Positions 26,615-36,275 of a stretch of DNA of 64,000 bases are shown in pieces. The position numbers were made by a program, and so were the translations under genes. The notes under the pieces were generated by a model that saw only the letters and a list, made by a program, of their open reading frames with translations, ran no database searches and was not told the DNA's origin. The DNA is from CAVSWT01 sp963746735 (lineage in GTDB: Bacteria; Bacteroidota; Ignavibacteria; Ignavibacteriales; Ignavibacteriaceae): assembly GCA_963746735.1 (NCBI GenBank), contig CAVVCO010000017.1:1-64000 (forward strand), given 5' to 3'. The first letter of the stretch is position 1. Every line of letters starts with the position of its first letter.

Positions 26615-28174
26615 TTATAATGGTAAATTAGAATGTTTTTTGGGAGGATTAATGTCTTTTTTTGTAGCAAGCATTTGTAGAGCTCTAATTATTCTAAAGC
26701 GAGTGTTCCTTGGTTCAATAACATCATCAATATAACCATACTTAGCTGCCACATAGGGAGTAGCAAACTTTTTCTTGTATTCATCTTCTTTTTGTTTTAG
26801 GAATTCTATTCTTTCATTAACATCCTCAATCATCTGAACTTCACGGCTATGAAGAATTTCAATTGCGCCTTTTGGACCCATCACAGCAATTTCAGCACCC
26901 GGCCAGGCATAATTAATATCACCACGTAAATGTTTAGAACTCATAACATCATAAGCACCGCCGTAAGCTTTTCGCAGTATGACTGTAATTTTGGGAACAG
27001 TTGCTTCACCATATGCAAATAACAATTTAGCGCCGTGAATTATAATTCCGCCATATTCTTGAGCAGTGCCTGGCAAGAATCCTGGGACATCAACTAAAGT
27101 TACGATAGGAATATTGAAAGCATCACAAAATCTTACATACCTTGCTGCTTTTCTAGATGCGTTTATATCTAATACTCCTGCTAAATAGTTGGGCTGATTT
27201 GCAACAATTCCAACAGGCGTTCCGTTAAACTTAGCAAAACCTGTAACAATATTAGGAGCAAAGTTTCGTTGTACTTCAAGGAACTCACCATTGTCTGCAA
27301 TGAGCTCAATGATATCTTTAACGTTATAAGGTTTATTTGGATTTTCAGGAATTAAGTCGTTAAGAGAATCTTCCAATCTGTCAATAGGATCATCACATTG
27401 AGTTGTAGGCGGATCTTCCAAATTATTTTGTGGTAGATAACTTAATATTTTTCTTATTATTAAAATTCCTTCCTCTTCGTTCTCAGCTACAAAATGCGCT
27501 ACGCCGGATTTTGTTGAATGAACGGAAGCACCGCCCAATTCTTCTTCCGTTACTTCTTCACCTGTTACCGTCTTTACAACTTTAGGCCCAGTTACAAACA
27601 TATAGCTTGTATCTTTTACCATGATTGTAAAGTCAGTTAGAGCAGGTGAGTAAACAGCACCACCTGCACAAGGGCCAAATATTGCAGATATTTGTGGTAT
27701 TACTCCAGAAGCCATAATATTCCTTTGAAAAATATCGGCATAGCCACCAAGACTTTTTACACCTTCTTGAATTCTCGCGCCACCGCTGTCATTTATACCA
27801 ATTACAGGTGCACCAACCTTCATTGCTTTATCCATAACTTTACAAATTTTTTGTGCATACATTTCAGAAAGTGAACCGCCAAAGACAGTAAAGTCTTGAG
27901 AAAAGATATAAACTAATCTTCCGTCAATTGTTCCGTATCCTGTTACAACGCCATCTGAAAGATACGCTTGTTTATCAAGCCCGAAATCAATACTGCGGTG
28001 AGAAACGAACATATCAAATTCTTCAAAGCTTCCTTCGTCAAGAAGTAAATTTATTCTTTCACGAGCGGTATATTTTCCTTTTTTATGTTGAGCATCAATA
28101 CGTTTTTCACCGCCGCCAAGCTTTGCCTGATTACGGAGATCCATTAGCTCTTTAATTTTTGATGACATAGCCAT
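26615..28174 (-). CDS. mmdA: Methylmalonyl-CoA decarboxylase alpha subunit / acyl-CoA carboxyltransferase
   Basis: A 519-residue carboxyltransferase of the crotonase-like PccB/MmdA family. The N-terminal half carries GINDSGGARIQEGVKSLGGY and IFGPCAGGAVYSPALTD; the C-terminal half VDVPGFLPGTAQEYGGII and AYGGAYDVMSSKHLRGD. These bind acyl-CoA and biotin. The same family serves propionyl-CoA carboxylase, but the neighbouring OadG, biotin carrier and OadB genes, and the absence of a biotin carboxylase gene here, point to the Na+-pumping decarboxylase that turns methylmalonyl-CoA into propionyl-CoA and CO2. It follows the epimerase gene by 59 bases. Confidence 0.93.
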   Translation of the reverse strand: MAMSSKIKELMDLRNQAKLGGGEKRIDAQHKKGKYTARERINLLLDEGSFEEFDMFVSHRSIDFGLDKQAYLSDGVVTGYGTIDGRLVYIFSQDFTVFGGSLSEMYAQKICKVMDKAMKVGAPVIGINDSGGARIQEGVKSLGGYADIFQRNIMASGVIPQISAIFGPCAGGAVYSPALTDFTIMVKDTSYMFVTGPKVVKTVTGEEVTEEELGGASVHSTKSGVAHFVAENEEEGILIIRKILSYLPQNNLEDPPTTQCDDPIDRLEDSLNDLIPENPNKPYNVKDIIELIADNGEFLEVQRNFAPNIVTGFAKFNGTPVGIVANQPNYLAGVLDINASRKAARYVRFCDAFNIPIVTLVDVPGFLPGTAQEYGGIIIHGAKLLFAYGEATVPKITVILRKAYGGAYDVMSSKHLRGDINYAWPGAEIAVMGPKGAIEILHSREVQMIEDVNERIEFLKQKEDEYKKKFATPYVAAKYGYIDDVIEPRNTRFRIIRALQMLATKKDINPPKKHSNLPL

Positions 28175-28233
28175 GTTATTCTCGCTAAATTATTTTAATG
28201 ATTAAATTTTTATGTACAGAAAGTTGGGTAAAC

Positions 28234-28635
28234 TCAACCTTCGCAAAATTCAGTCAAAACCCCGTGAGTAGATTTGGGATGTAAAAATGCAATGTTTAAC
28301 CCTTCTGCCCCTTTACGTGGTTTTTCGTCAATTAATTGAATACCTTTTTCTTTTACATTATTTAATTGATTCTGAATGTCTTCTACTGCAAATGCAATGT
28401 GGTGAACACCTTCACCTTTTTTCTCAATAAATTTTCCAATTGGTCCGTCTGGTTCGGTAGATTCAAGAAGTTCAATTTTTGTTTGTCCAACTTTGAAGAA
28501 TGCAGTTCGAACTTTTTGGTCCTTTACTTCTTCAATGCTGTAACATTTTAAGCCCAAAATTTCTTCATAATATTTAATTGATTCTTCAAGATTTTTTACT
28601 GCGATCCCTATATGTTCAATCTGTGAAATATTCAT
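28234..28635 (-). CDS. mce: Methylmalonyl-CoA epimerase
   Basis: A 133-residue vicinal-oxygen-chelate protein, the standard size for this enzyme. Metal-ligand residues are in IEHIGIAVKNLEESIKYYEE, VGQTKIELLES, GVHHIAFAVEDI and the C-terminal HGVLTEFCEG. It interconverts (R)- and (S)-methylmalonyl-CoA, linking the mutase encoded just upstream with the decarboxylase just downstream. The gene order mutase-epimerase-decarboxylase makes the specific call safe against other members of the glyoxalase fold. Confidence 0.95.
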   Translation of the reverse strand: MNISQIEHIGIAVKNLEESIKYYEEILGLKCYSIEEVKDQKVRTAFFKVGQTKIELLESTEPDGPIGKFIEKKGEGVHHIAFAVEDIQNQLNNVKEKGIQLIDEKPRKGAEGLNIAFLHPKSTHGVLTEFCEG

Positions 28636-28661
28636 ATAAATGCTCTAGTTTAATTTTAAAG

Positions 28662-30348
28662 TTAAATAACAACATGTTCCTTATACTCGCCAAAAGTAAC
28701 CCTCATTGTATTGCAAATTTCCCCAACACTTGCATAAACTCTAACAGCATCTAGAATAAATGGCATTAAATTATTATCACTTAAAGCTGCATTTTTTAAT
28801 GCCGATAATTTTTCTTCAACCAATTTATTATTTCTTTCAGCTTTAACTTTACTTAAAAATTTAATTTGTTCTTCTTGAACTTTCATATCGATTCTTAATA
28901 AATTTTTATGATCGTCTTCATTCATTTGAAATTTATTTACTCCTACAACAATTCTTTCATTGGCTTCAAATTCTTTTTCAAACTTATAAGCAGCTTCCTG
29001 AATTTTTGATTGAACATAACCCATTTCAATAGCTTCAATCATTCCTCCAAGTCGAATCAATTTTAGCAATATAATCTTCAGCTTCTTTTTCAATTTGATC
29101 AGTTATAGATTCAACATAATATGATCCGGCTAATGGATCGATTGTATTTGTAACACCGCTTTCATTGGCAATAATTTGCTGGGTTTTTAAAGCAATTCTA
29201 ACAGAGTCTTCCGTTGGTAAGTGCAAGAGCTTCATCTTTGAATTTGTATGGAGGCTTTGTGTCCCGCCAAGAACAGCGGCTAAGGCTTGAATAGTGACCC
29301 GGACAATATTGTTATCCATTTGCTGTGCGGTTAAAGTAGAACCGGCAGTCTGTGAATGAAAACGAAGCATCATTGATTTTGGGTCTTTTGCTCCAAATCT
29401 ATCTTTCATAATTTTTGCCCACAATCTTCTTGCTGCTCTATATTTAGCAACTTCTTCAAAAAGATCATTATGCGCATTAAAGAAAAATGATAATCTTTTA
29501 GCAAATTCGTCAACATTTAATCCGGCTTTAATTGCAGCTTCGACGTATGCAATTCCGTCTGCTAATGTAAATCCAACTTCTTGAGCCGCTGTTGATCCAG
29601 CTTCACGAATATGATAACCTGAAATAGAAATTGTATTCCATTTTGGAATTTCTTTTGCACAGTACTCAAATATATTTGTAATTAATCTCATTGAAGGTTT
29701 GGGTGGATAAATATACGTTCCGCGTGCGATGTATTCTTTCAAAATGTCATTTTGGATTGTCCCGCTTATTTTATCTTTTGAAACGCCTTGTTTTTCCGCA
29801 ACTGCAATATAGAGTGAAAGTAAAACTGAGGCAGGTGCATTTATAGTCATTGAAGTTGAGACTTTATCTAAAGGAATTTTATCGAATAAAATTTCCATAT
29901 CAGCTAAAGTATCAATTGCAACTCCAACTTTACCAACTTCGCCGTAAGCCATTGGATCATCACTGTCATAGCCAATTTGAGTGGGGAGGTCGAAGGCAAC
30001 AGATAATCCGGATTGGCCTTGTTCTAATAAATATCTATAACGTTCGTTAGATTCTTTTGCAGTACCAAAGCCAGCATACTGGCGCATAGTCCAGAACTTG
30101 CCTCTGTACATCGTCGGCTGAATTCCTCTAGTGAAAGGATAATTACCAGGGAATCCAATTTTATTATTATAATCATCTTGATCAATATTTACAGGTGTAT
30201 AAAGCGGATCAACCGGAGTAAAAGAGATGGTTGAAAATTCTTTCAGACGTTCTGGAGCTTTACCAACAAATTTGTTATAAACATTTTCCTTCCAGGCACT
30301 ATAATTATTTTGTATTTCTTCTTTTATTATTTCTTTAGTTTCTTCCAT
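28662..30348 (-). CDS. Methylmalonyl-CoA mutase large subunit (catalytic domain), frameshifted
   Basis: The catalytic TIM-barrel of methylmalonyl-CoA mutase. Motifs include RGIQPTMYRGKFWTMRQYAG, SVAFDLPTQIGYDSDDP, ISGYHIREAGSTAAQE and LHTNSKMKLLHLPTEDS. One extra base near 29051-29054 splits it: the first frame ends at AKIDS and the other resumes with LGGMIEAIEMGYVQ. Corrected length is about 561 residues and ends FGEYKEHVVI, typical of the two-subunit form in which the B12-binding domain is a separate protein. That small subunit is not in this window. The enzyme converts succinyl-CoA and methylmalonyl-CoA; the epimerase gene follows by 26 bases. Confidence 0.92.
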
Positions 30349-30371
30349 AATCTTTTTATGCTCCTTATGCT

Positions 30372-31697
30372 TTAAACTAAAGCACGATGAAAATATTTTT
30401 CGGTTAAAAAATAGTCTAATTCCTCTCTAAATTTAGGATGAGCAACATCAATTAAAGCTTTTGCTCTCTGCCTAACAGATTTGCCATATAAATCAGCAAC
30501 ACCGTATTCAGTTACAACATAATGAACATCACCGCGTGAAGTTGTAACTCCTGAACCTAATGTAAGATGAGGCGCAATTCTTGAAATCTTGCCTTTCGCG
30601 GCTGTTGAAGGTAAGGCAATTATTGGCTTTCCGCCCTTGCTTCTAGAAGCGCCTCGAATGAAATCTAATTGCCCGCCAAACCCACTGTATAATCTAGATC
30701 CAATCGAATCGGCGCAAACTTGGCCAGTTAAATCCACCTGAATAGCAGCATTGATGGCAACCATTTTTTCATTTTGTGCGACGATAAAAGGGTCATTAGT
30801 GTAATCGGAAGGATGAAATTCCATTAATGGATCATTATCAATAAAATCAAAAAGTTTTTTTGAGCCTAAAACGAATGAAGCAATTATTTTCCCTGGATGA
30901 AGAGTTTTTCGTTCATTGGTAATTACCCCTTCTTCTACTAATTTAATTACACCATCAGAGAATAATTCTGTATGAATTCCTAAATGTTCTCTACCAGTTA
31001 AATAGCCGAGTACAGAATCTGCAGCCGGCCCAATTCCGGTTTGAATAGTTGAACCATCTTCAATTAATTCAGCAATATTTTTTGCCATTTTATTAATTAT
31101 AGATTCATCTTCCGGTGAAACTTCTCTATAGCCTTCTTTTAATTCTTTTAAAGGAGTGTCTTGTTCAACACATAAATCAATTTTATCAATATGAATAAAG
31201 GAATCTCCCAACGATCGCGGCATGCTTGGATTAATTTGTGCAATAACTAATTTTGCAGTTTCCGCTGCGGCTTTTGTACATTCAATGCCTACACCGAAAC
31301 TACAAAATCCATATTTATCAGGTGGGGAAACATTTATTAAAGCGACATCCAATGGGAGAATATTTTTTTTAAATAATCCGGGAACTTCAAATAAAAAAAT
31401 AGGAGTAAAGTCTGCACGCCCTTCATTTACAGCTTGACGAACATTTTTTCCAATGAATAATGCGTTGTGCCTAAAATGGCCTTCCATTTCGGGATTGGTA
31501 TAAGGAGTTTCTCCGAATGTTAAAATATGTACTACTTCAACATCAGTTAATTCAAGATAACGTTCACACATTGCATTGACTAGGTTAACAGGAGTTGCAC
31601 AGCCAGGATGGATATAAACTCTGTCCCCTGATTTAATTGCATTTACAGCTTCATCAGCAGTTCGCAATTTTGCTTTATAATGATCTATCCATTTCAT
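30372..31697 (-). CDS. Acetyl-CoA hydrolase/CoA-transferase family protein
   Basis: A 441-residue class I CoA-transferase of the 4-hydroxybutyrate CoA-transferase/acetyl-CoA hydrolase type. The likely catalytic glutamate lies in LGIHTELFSDGVI; the CoA-binding loop is GFGGQLDFIRGASRSKGGKP, and VVTEYGVADLYGKS is the family C-terminal motif. In this operon, with mutase, epimerase and decarboxylase, the natural reading is a succinate/propionate (or acetate) CoA-transferase: succinate receives CoA from propionyl-CoA as propionate is released. Other acyl donors are possible. It lies 23 bases before the mutase gene. Confidence 0.87.
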   Translation of the reverse strand: MKWIDHYKAKLRTADEAVNAIKSGDRVYIHPGCATPVNLVNAMCERYLELTDVEVVHILTFGETPYTNPEMEGHFRHNALFIGKNVRQAVNEGRADFTPIFLFEVPGLFKKNILPLDVALINVSPPDKYGFCSFGVGIECTKAAAETAKLVIAQINPSMPRSLGDSFIHIDKIDLCVEQDTPLKELKEGYREVSPEDESIINKMAKNIAELIEDGSTIQTGIGPAADSVLGYLTGREHLGIHTELFSDGVIKLVEEGVITNERKTLHPGKIIASFVLGSKKLFDFIDNDPLMEFHPSDYTNDPFIVAQNEKMVAINAAIQVDLTGQVCADSIGSRLYSGFGGQLDFIRGASRSKGGKPIIALPSTAAKGKISRIAPHLTLGSGVTTSRGDVHYVVTEYGVADLYGKSVRQRAKALIDVAHPKFREELDYFLTEKYFHRALV

Positions 31698-31744
31698 GTT
31701 ATCCTTTCAAATAGATAAAACAAAAATAGTTTTGCTATTTACTT

Positions 31745-33580
31745 TTATCTCTCAGAAGCTAAGCCCCAACTTTTGGGTGACCGCCACAAACTTGAAAGAA
31801 TTAATTCTCTCATAAAGATAAATTCTTTTGGAAGTTTATCATATAACTTAGAGAATAATTCTTCATGCGATAAAATTTCTTGTTTCCATTTTTCTCTATC
31901 AACTGCCATTAACTTATGAAAAACAGCAGGCGTAATTTCTTCTAGGCCTTCCCAGTTTAATGCTTTATATGCAGGCATCCAGCCAAGAGGGCTTTCAATT
32001 GCATAGCTTCTACCGTGTACTCTATCAATAATCCATTTTAGCACACGCATATTTTCACCAAAGCCCGGCCAAATAAAATTTCCTTCTTCATCTTTTCTAA
32101 ACCAATTTACTCCAAAAATTCTCGGTGGGTCTGCTAACTTTCTTCCGAAGTTTAGCCAATGGTTAAAATAATCTGCCATATGATAACCGCAGAAGGGAAG
32201 CATTGCCATGGGATCTCTTCTAACTTTTCCAACAACACCTGCAGCAGCAGCAGTTGTTTCAGAGCCCATTGTTGCTGCCATGTAAACACCAAAATTCCAG
32301 TTTGCGGATTGGTAAACTAAAGGAACTGTGTCGCTTCGTCTACCGCCAAAAATTAAAGCGCTAATCTGAACTCCATCAGGATTTTCCCATTCGGAATCAA
32401 TACAAGGACATTGATAAGCCGGAGCTGTAAATCTTGCATTTGGATGAGCAGCTTTTGTTCCTTTGTCCGGTGTCCATTCGTTACCATGCCAGTCAATTAA
32501 TTTTTCAGGAGTTTCGTCTGTCATTCCTTCCCACCAAACATCGCCATCTAAAGTCATTGCAACATTCGTAAAAATTGAGTTGGATTTTATGGATGCCATT
32601 GCATTCGGATTTGATTTTTCGGAAGTTCCCGGCGCAACACCAAAATATCCAGCTTCAGGATTTATAGCACGAAGTCTTCCTTCATTTCCTATTTTAATCC
32701 ACGCAATATCATCACCAACAGTTGTAACTTTCCATCCATCAAATGCTTTTGGAGGAATTAACATAGCAAAATTAGTTTTACCACATGCACTGGGGAATGC
32801 AGCTGCTACATAAGTTTTTTCTTTTTCAGGTGATTCAACACCAAGTATGAGCATGTGTTCAGCCAGCCAGCCTTCATCTCTCGCCATGTTGGAAGCTATT
32901 CTTAATGCTAAACATTTTTTACCAAGTAAAGCGTTGCCGCCATATCCACTTCCATATGAAATTATAGATCTCTCTTCTGGAAAATGTACAATATATTTAT
33001 TGTCTTTATTACATGGCCACGGTACATCTTTTTCCCCTGGCTTCAGGGGAGCGCCTATAGAATGTAAACATGGAATAAAATCATTTTCACCTAAAACATC
33101 TAAAACTTTTTTACCCATTCGAGTCATTATTTTCATATTGACCACAACATAAGGTGAATCAGTTATTTCAATTCCAATTTGTGCAATTGAAGAACCAAGA
33201 GGTCCCATGCTGAACGGTATTATATACATTGTTCTTCCCTGCATACAACCGTCAAACAAGTTATTCAGAATTTTTTTCATTTCAACTGGCGCCATCCAAT
33301 TATTTGTTGGACCAGAATCTATTTTTCTTAAGCTGCAAATAAAAGTTCGGTCTTCAACCCTAGCAACATCGCTTGGATCAGAGAATGCGACATAACTGTT
33401 AGGCCGTTTCATTTCGTTTAATTTTTTAAATGTTCCAGTTTCAACTAATTTATTACAAAGAGTATTGTACTCTTCATCGGAACCATCACACCAATGTACA
33501 TTTTCAGGTTTGCACAGATTTATGTTTTTCTCCACCCATTCAATAAGCTTTGTATTTTTCACATATGCAGGATGATCCAT
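31745..33580 (-). CDS. pckG: Phosphoenolpyruvate carboxykinase (GTP)
   Basis: About 611 residues, normal for the GTP form. The kinase-1a loop is AFPSACGKTNFAMLIPP with the reactive cysteine, kinase-2 is TVGDDIAWIKIG, and the guanine pocket region (FGVNWFRKDEEG) is present. ATP-type enzymes have a different loop and are near 540 residues. The ATG at 33580 has GGGAG upstream and is preferred to the TTG one codon earlier. It converts oxaloacetate and PEP. It sits at the head of the propionate operon, where the PEP-to-oxaloacetate direction would feed fumarate and succinate; gluconeogenesis is the alternative. Confidence 0.96.
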   Translation of the reverse strand: MDHPAYVKNTKLIEWVEKNINLCKPENVHWCDGSDEEYNTLCNKLVETGTFKKLNEMKRPNSYVAFSDPSDVARVEDRTFICSLRKIDSGPTNNWMAPVEMKKILNNLFDGCMQGRTMYIIPFSMGPLGSSIAQIGIEITDSPYVVVNMKIMTRMGKKVLDVLGENDFIPCLHSIGAPLKPGEKDVPWPCNKDNKYIVHFPEERSIISYGSGYGGNALLGKKCLALRIASNMARDEGWLAEHMLILGVESPEKEKTYVAAAFPSACGKTNFAMLIPPKAFDGWKVTTVGDDIAWIKIGNEGRLRAINPEAGYFGVAPGTSEKSNPNAMASIKSNSIFTNVAMTLDGDVWWEGMTDETPEKLIDWHGNEWTPDKGTKAAHPNARFTAPAYQCPCIDSEWENPDGVQISALIFGGRRSDTVPLVYQSANWNFGVYMAATMGSETTAAAAGVVGKVRRDPMAMLPFCGYHMADYFNHWLNFGRKLADPPRIFGVNWFRKDEEGNFIWPGFGENMRVLKWIIDRVHGRSYAIESPLGWMPAYKALNWEGLEEITPAVFHKLMAVDREKWKQEILSHEELFSKLYDKLPKEFIFMRELILSSLWRSPKSWGLASER

Positions 33581-33859
33581 CAATTACTCCCTTCCTAAGT
33601 AATGAGAATTAAAAATTTTTCTTCGTTTGATCTTTACACTTTTGGCAAAGTATATGCCATTTTAAGAATATTTTAAACTTTGAATTAACGCCTTAATTGA
33701 ATAATAAAAAATTAAAACATTGCTAATATAATTATAAATGAGAAATTATTTTTTTGTTTGTTCTTGTATTTGAGAAATATTGATAAATAATTTTAAAACC
33801 GTATAGATATGTTTTATTTAAAATTAAAAGTTTGATTTAAAAATTTCCTTTAAGAGTTC

Positions 33860-33888
33860 TTGCAAAAAAAACGTGCTTTCTATATATT
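33860..33888 (+). promoter_or_regulatory. Sigma-70-like promoter for the tRNA genes
   Basis: TTGCAA at 33860-33865 and TATATT at 33883-33888 are separated by 17 bases, and tRNA-Leu begins about 80 bases downstream. The 389-base gap 33581-33969 also has to contain the divergent pckG promoter, which I cannot place. The rest is AT-rich without other clear elements. Confidence 0.45.
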
Positions 33889-33969
33889 TACACGCTCAAA
33901 TTGAATTCGGTTTTACCGGGTTTGAACAATTAGGCAAATAGTTCTTGAATAGTTTAATAGACTAATGAT

Positions 33970-34055
33970 GCCGGGGTGGCGGAATTGGTAGACGCACAGG
34001 ACTTAAAATCCTGTGGGAATTTATTCCCGTGCCGGTTCGAGTCCGGCCCTCGGTA
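33970..34055 (+). tRNA. tRNA-Leu (anticodon TAA)
   Basis: An 86-base class II tRNA with a long variable arm. The anticodon stem CAGGA/TCCTG encloses CTTAAAA, so the anticodon is TAA, reading UUA and UUG. The D arm carries GGAATTGGTAGACGCA, and the T arm GCCGGTTCGAGTCCGGC is complete. The acceptor stem GCCGGGG pairs with CCTCGGT with two G-U pairs. The CCA end is not encoded. Confidence 0.95.
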
Positions 34056-34093
34056 CTGAAAAGCTTAACATTTGTTTTGCTTTTAGCAATTTC

Positions 34094-34133
34094 AAAATGA
34101 ACAATTAATAGTAAGTTTAATTGTTCATTTTTT
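34094..34133 (+). terminator. Terminator-like AT-rich hairpin after tRNA-Leu
   Basis: A 15-base stem (34094-34108 with 34117-34131, starting AAAATGAACAATTAA) closes on an 8-base loop and runs into a T-tract. It would end the tRNA-Leu transcript, or be an internal stem if both tRNAs are co-transcribed. The stem is low in G+C. Confidence 0.55.
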
Positions 34134-34168
34134 ATTAATGTAATTTTTGATTATTCATTTTCAAGCTT

Positions 34169-34242
34169 GGGTTCTTAGCTCAGTTGGTTAGAGCGTCTGC
34201 TTGACGTGCAGAAGGTCATAGGTTCGAATCCTATAGAACCCA
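34169..34242 (+). tRNA. tRNA-Val (anticodon GAC)
   Basis: A 74-base tRNA with acceptor stem GGGTTCT/AGAACCC, D arm AGCTCAGTTGGTTAGAGC, anticodon stem TCTGC/GCAGA around TTGACGT (anticodon GAC, reading GUC and GUU), and T arm ATAGGTTCGAATCCTAT. CCA is not encoded. It lies 73 bases before thrS. Confidence 0.95.
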
Positions 34243-34315
34243 CGAACAATATAAATGAATGTGTAGTAAAAAATTAAGATTTCTAAATTTAGATTTTTAT
34301 TAGTTAAATTATTAA

Positions 34316-36253
34316 ATGAATAAAATAGTAATCACATTTCCTGATGGTAATTCAAAAGAATTTGATAAAGGAGTAACCGCTTATCAAGTTGCTGAATCAA
34401 TTTCTTCCAGACTTGCACAAGATACACTTGCAGCAGAGGTGAATGGATTTGTTAAAGATTTAAATTCTCAGATTAATAATAACTCCATTGTTAAATTTTT
34501 AATGTTTGATGATCCAAAGGGGAAAGAAGTTTACTGGCATTCAACTTCTCATCTCATGGCTCATGCTATTCAAGATATTTATCCGGAAGCAAAATTTGGT
34601 GTAGGACCTGCGATTGAAAATGGATTCTATTATGATATTGATATCAGCAGTCATCTTACTGAGGAAGATTTAAAAAAGATTGAAGAAAGAATGTCCGAAC
34701 TCTCCAAATCAAATAATCCATTTGTTAGAGTTGATCTTCCTAAAAAAGAAGCGGTAGATTTCTTTACTAAAAAAGGTGATAACTATAAAACTGAAATCCT
34801 TTCTGAGATAGATGAGAACACACAAGATATTAGTTTATATAAAGAAGGTGATTTTACAGATCTTTGCCGAGGCCCTCATTTACCGTCAACCGGGAAAATA
34901 AAATATGTTAAACTGCTTAACATTTCCGGTTCATATTGGCGCGGAGATGAACACAACAAACAGCTTCAAAGAATTTATGGTATTTCTTTCCCTAAGAAAA
35001 AAATGCTTGATGATTATTTAACTCTACTTGAAGAAGCAAAGAAAAGGGACCACCGAAAACTTGGTAAAGAATTAGAATTATTTTTCTTCACACCAGCTGT
35101 TGGCGCAGGACTTCCAATATGGCTGCCCAAGGGAACTATTTTAAGAGAAACGCTTGAAAGATTTTTACGTGAGGAACAAACAAAGAGAAATTATCTGCCT
35201 GTAATTACTCCGCACATTGGAAATATAAATTTATACAAAACAAGCGGGCATTATCCTTATTACAGTGACAGTCAATTTCCTCCGTTAAAATTTGCTGATA
35301 GTGATGAAGAATATCTATTAAAGCCGATGAATTGTCCTCATCATTTTCAAATCTATGCTTCAAAACCAAGAAGCTATAGAGATCTTCCTATTCGATATGC
35401 TGAATTTGGAACTGTTTACAGATATGAGCAATCCGGTGAGTTAAATGGATTAACAAGAGTTAGAAGTTTTGCTGTTGATGATTCCCATATGTTTGTTCGT
35501 CAAGATCAATTAAAAGATGAATTGTGCAACGTAATTGATTTAATTCAATATGTTTTCAAAGTGATGGGTTTTGAAGATTTTACAACCCAGCTTTCTTTTA
35601 GAGATGACAATGCAGAAAAATATGGCGGCGACATTTCTCAATGGGAAAAAGCTCAAAAGGAAATTAAAGAAGCTGCTGACATAATGAAGTTAAAATATAC
35701 TATCGAAGAAGGTGAAGCAGCTTTCTACGGACCTAAAATAGATTTTATGGTTAAAGATGTTCTTGGAAGAAAATGGCAGCTGGGAACGGTTCAAATTGAT
35801 TATGTAATGCCTGAGAGATTTAATCTTGAATATATTGGAAGTGATGGACAAAAACATCGTCCAGTTGTAATTCACCGCGCTCCATTTGGTTCACTTGAAA
35901 GATTTATAGGTGTTTTAATTGAACATTTTGCAGGTGAATTTCCTTTATGGTTGGCACCAATTCAAGTTGCTGTTATCCCGGTTTCACAGAATTTTATTGA
36001 ATATTCTAAAAAAGTTTTTGATGAATTAAAAGAAAAAAACATCAAAGTAGAGTTTGATGAACGCAACGAAAAAGTTGGCTATAAAATTCGAGATTGGGAA
36101 ACTCAGAAGGTTCCGTATATGCTAATTCTTGGTGAAAAGGAGCAGACTGCGGGAAATATTTCCGTTCGCCAGCATAAGAAAGGTGACCTTGGTTCGTTGT
36201 CTTTAAGCGAATTTATTGATAATATTGAAACCGAAATAAAAAAGAAAATTTAA
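34316..36253 (+). CDS. thrS: Threonyl-tRNA synthetase
   Basis: A 645-residue class II synthetase, the normal length. Domains in order: N-terminal TGS (about 1-60; ITFPDGNSKEFDKGVTAY), editing domain with the zinc-type HSTSHLMAHA and CRGPHLPSTG motifs, catalytic core (MNCPHHFQIY, YRYEQSGELNGLTRVRSF, HRAPFGSLERFIG), and an anticodon-binding domain (IQVAVIPVSQNF onward). It charges tRNA-Thr in the cytoplasm. infC begins 22 bases later, as in many bacteria where thrS-infC-rpmI-rplT are co-transcribed. Confidence 0.98.
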   Translation: MNKIVITFPDGNSKEFDKGVTAYQVAESISSRLAQDTLAAEVNGFVKDLNSQINNNSIVKFLMFDDPKGKEVYWHSTSHLMAHAIQDIYPEAKFGVGPAIENGFYYDIDISSHLTEEDLKKIEERMSELSKSNNPFVRVDLPKKEAVDFFTKKGDNYKTEILSEIDENTQDISLYKEGDFTDLCRGPHLPSTGKIKYVKLLNISGSYWRGDEHNKQLQRIYGISFPKKKMLDDYLTLLEEAKKRDHRKLGKELELFFFTPAVGAGLPIWLPKGTILRETLERFLREEQTKRNYLPVITPHIGNINLYKTSGHYPYYSDSQFPPLKFADSDEEYLLKPMNCPHHFQIYASKPRSYRDLPIRYAEFGTVYRYEQSGELNGLTRVRSFAVDDSHMFVRQDQLKDELCNVIDLIQYVFKVMGFEDFTTQLSFRDDNAEKYGGDISQWEKAQKEIKEAADIMKLKYTIEEGEAAFYGPKIDFMVKDVLGRKWQLGTVQIDYVMPERFNLEYIGSDGQKHRPVVIHRAPFGSLERFIGVLIEHFAGEFPLWLAPIQVAVIPVSQNFIEYSKKVFDELKEKNIKVEFDERNEKVGYKIRDWETQKVPYMLILGEKEQTAGNISVRQHKKGDLGSLSLSEFIDNIETEIKKKI

Positions 36254-36275
36254 ACAACAATAAGAGAGGTATTCA

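Noticed and set aside
26605..26670. Upstream extension of the OadG-like gene
   Set aside because: It would overlap the carboxyltransferase by over 50 bases and add a sequence without family match; the GTG behind GGAGG fits better.
32463..32813. Plus-strand 116-codon frame inside pckG
   Set aside because: Antisense shadow of a highly conserved gene; no domain and no signal for translation.
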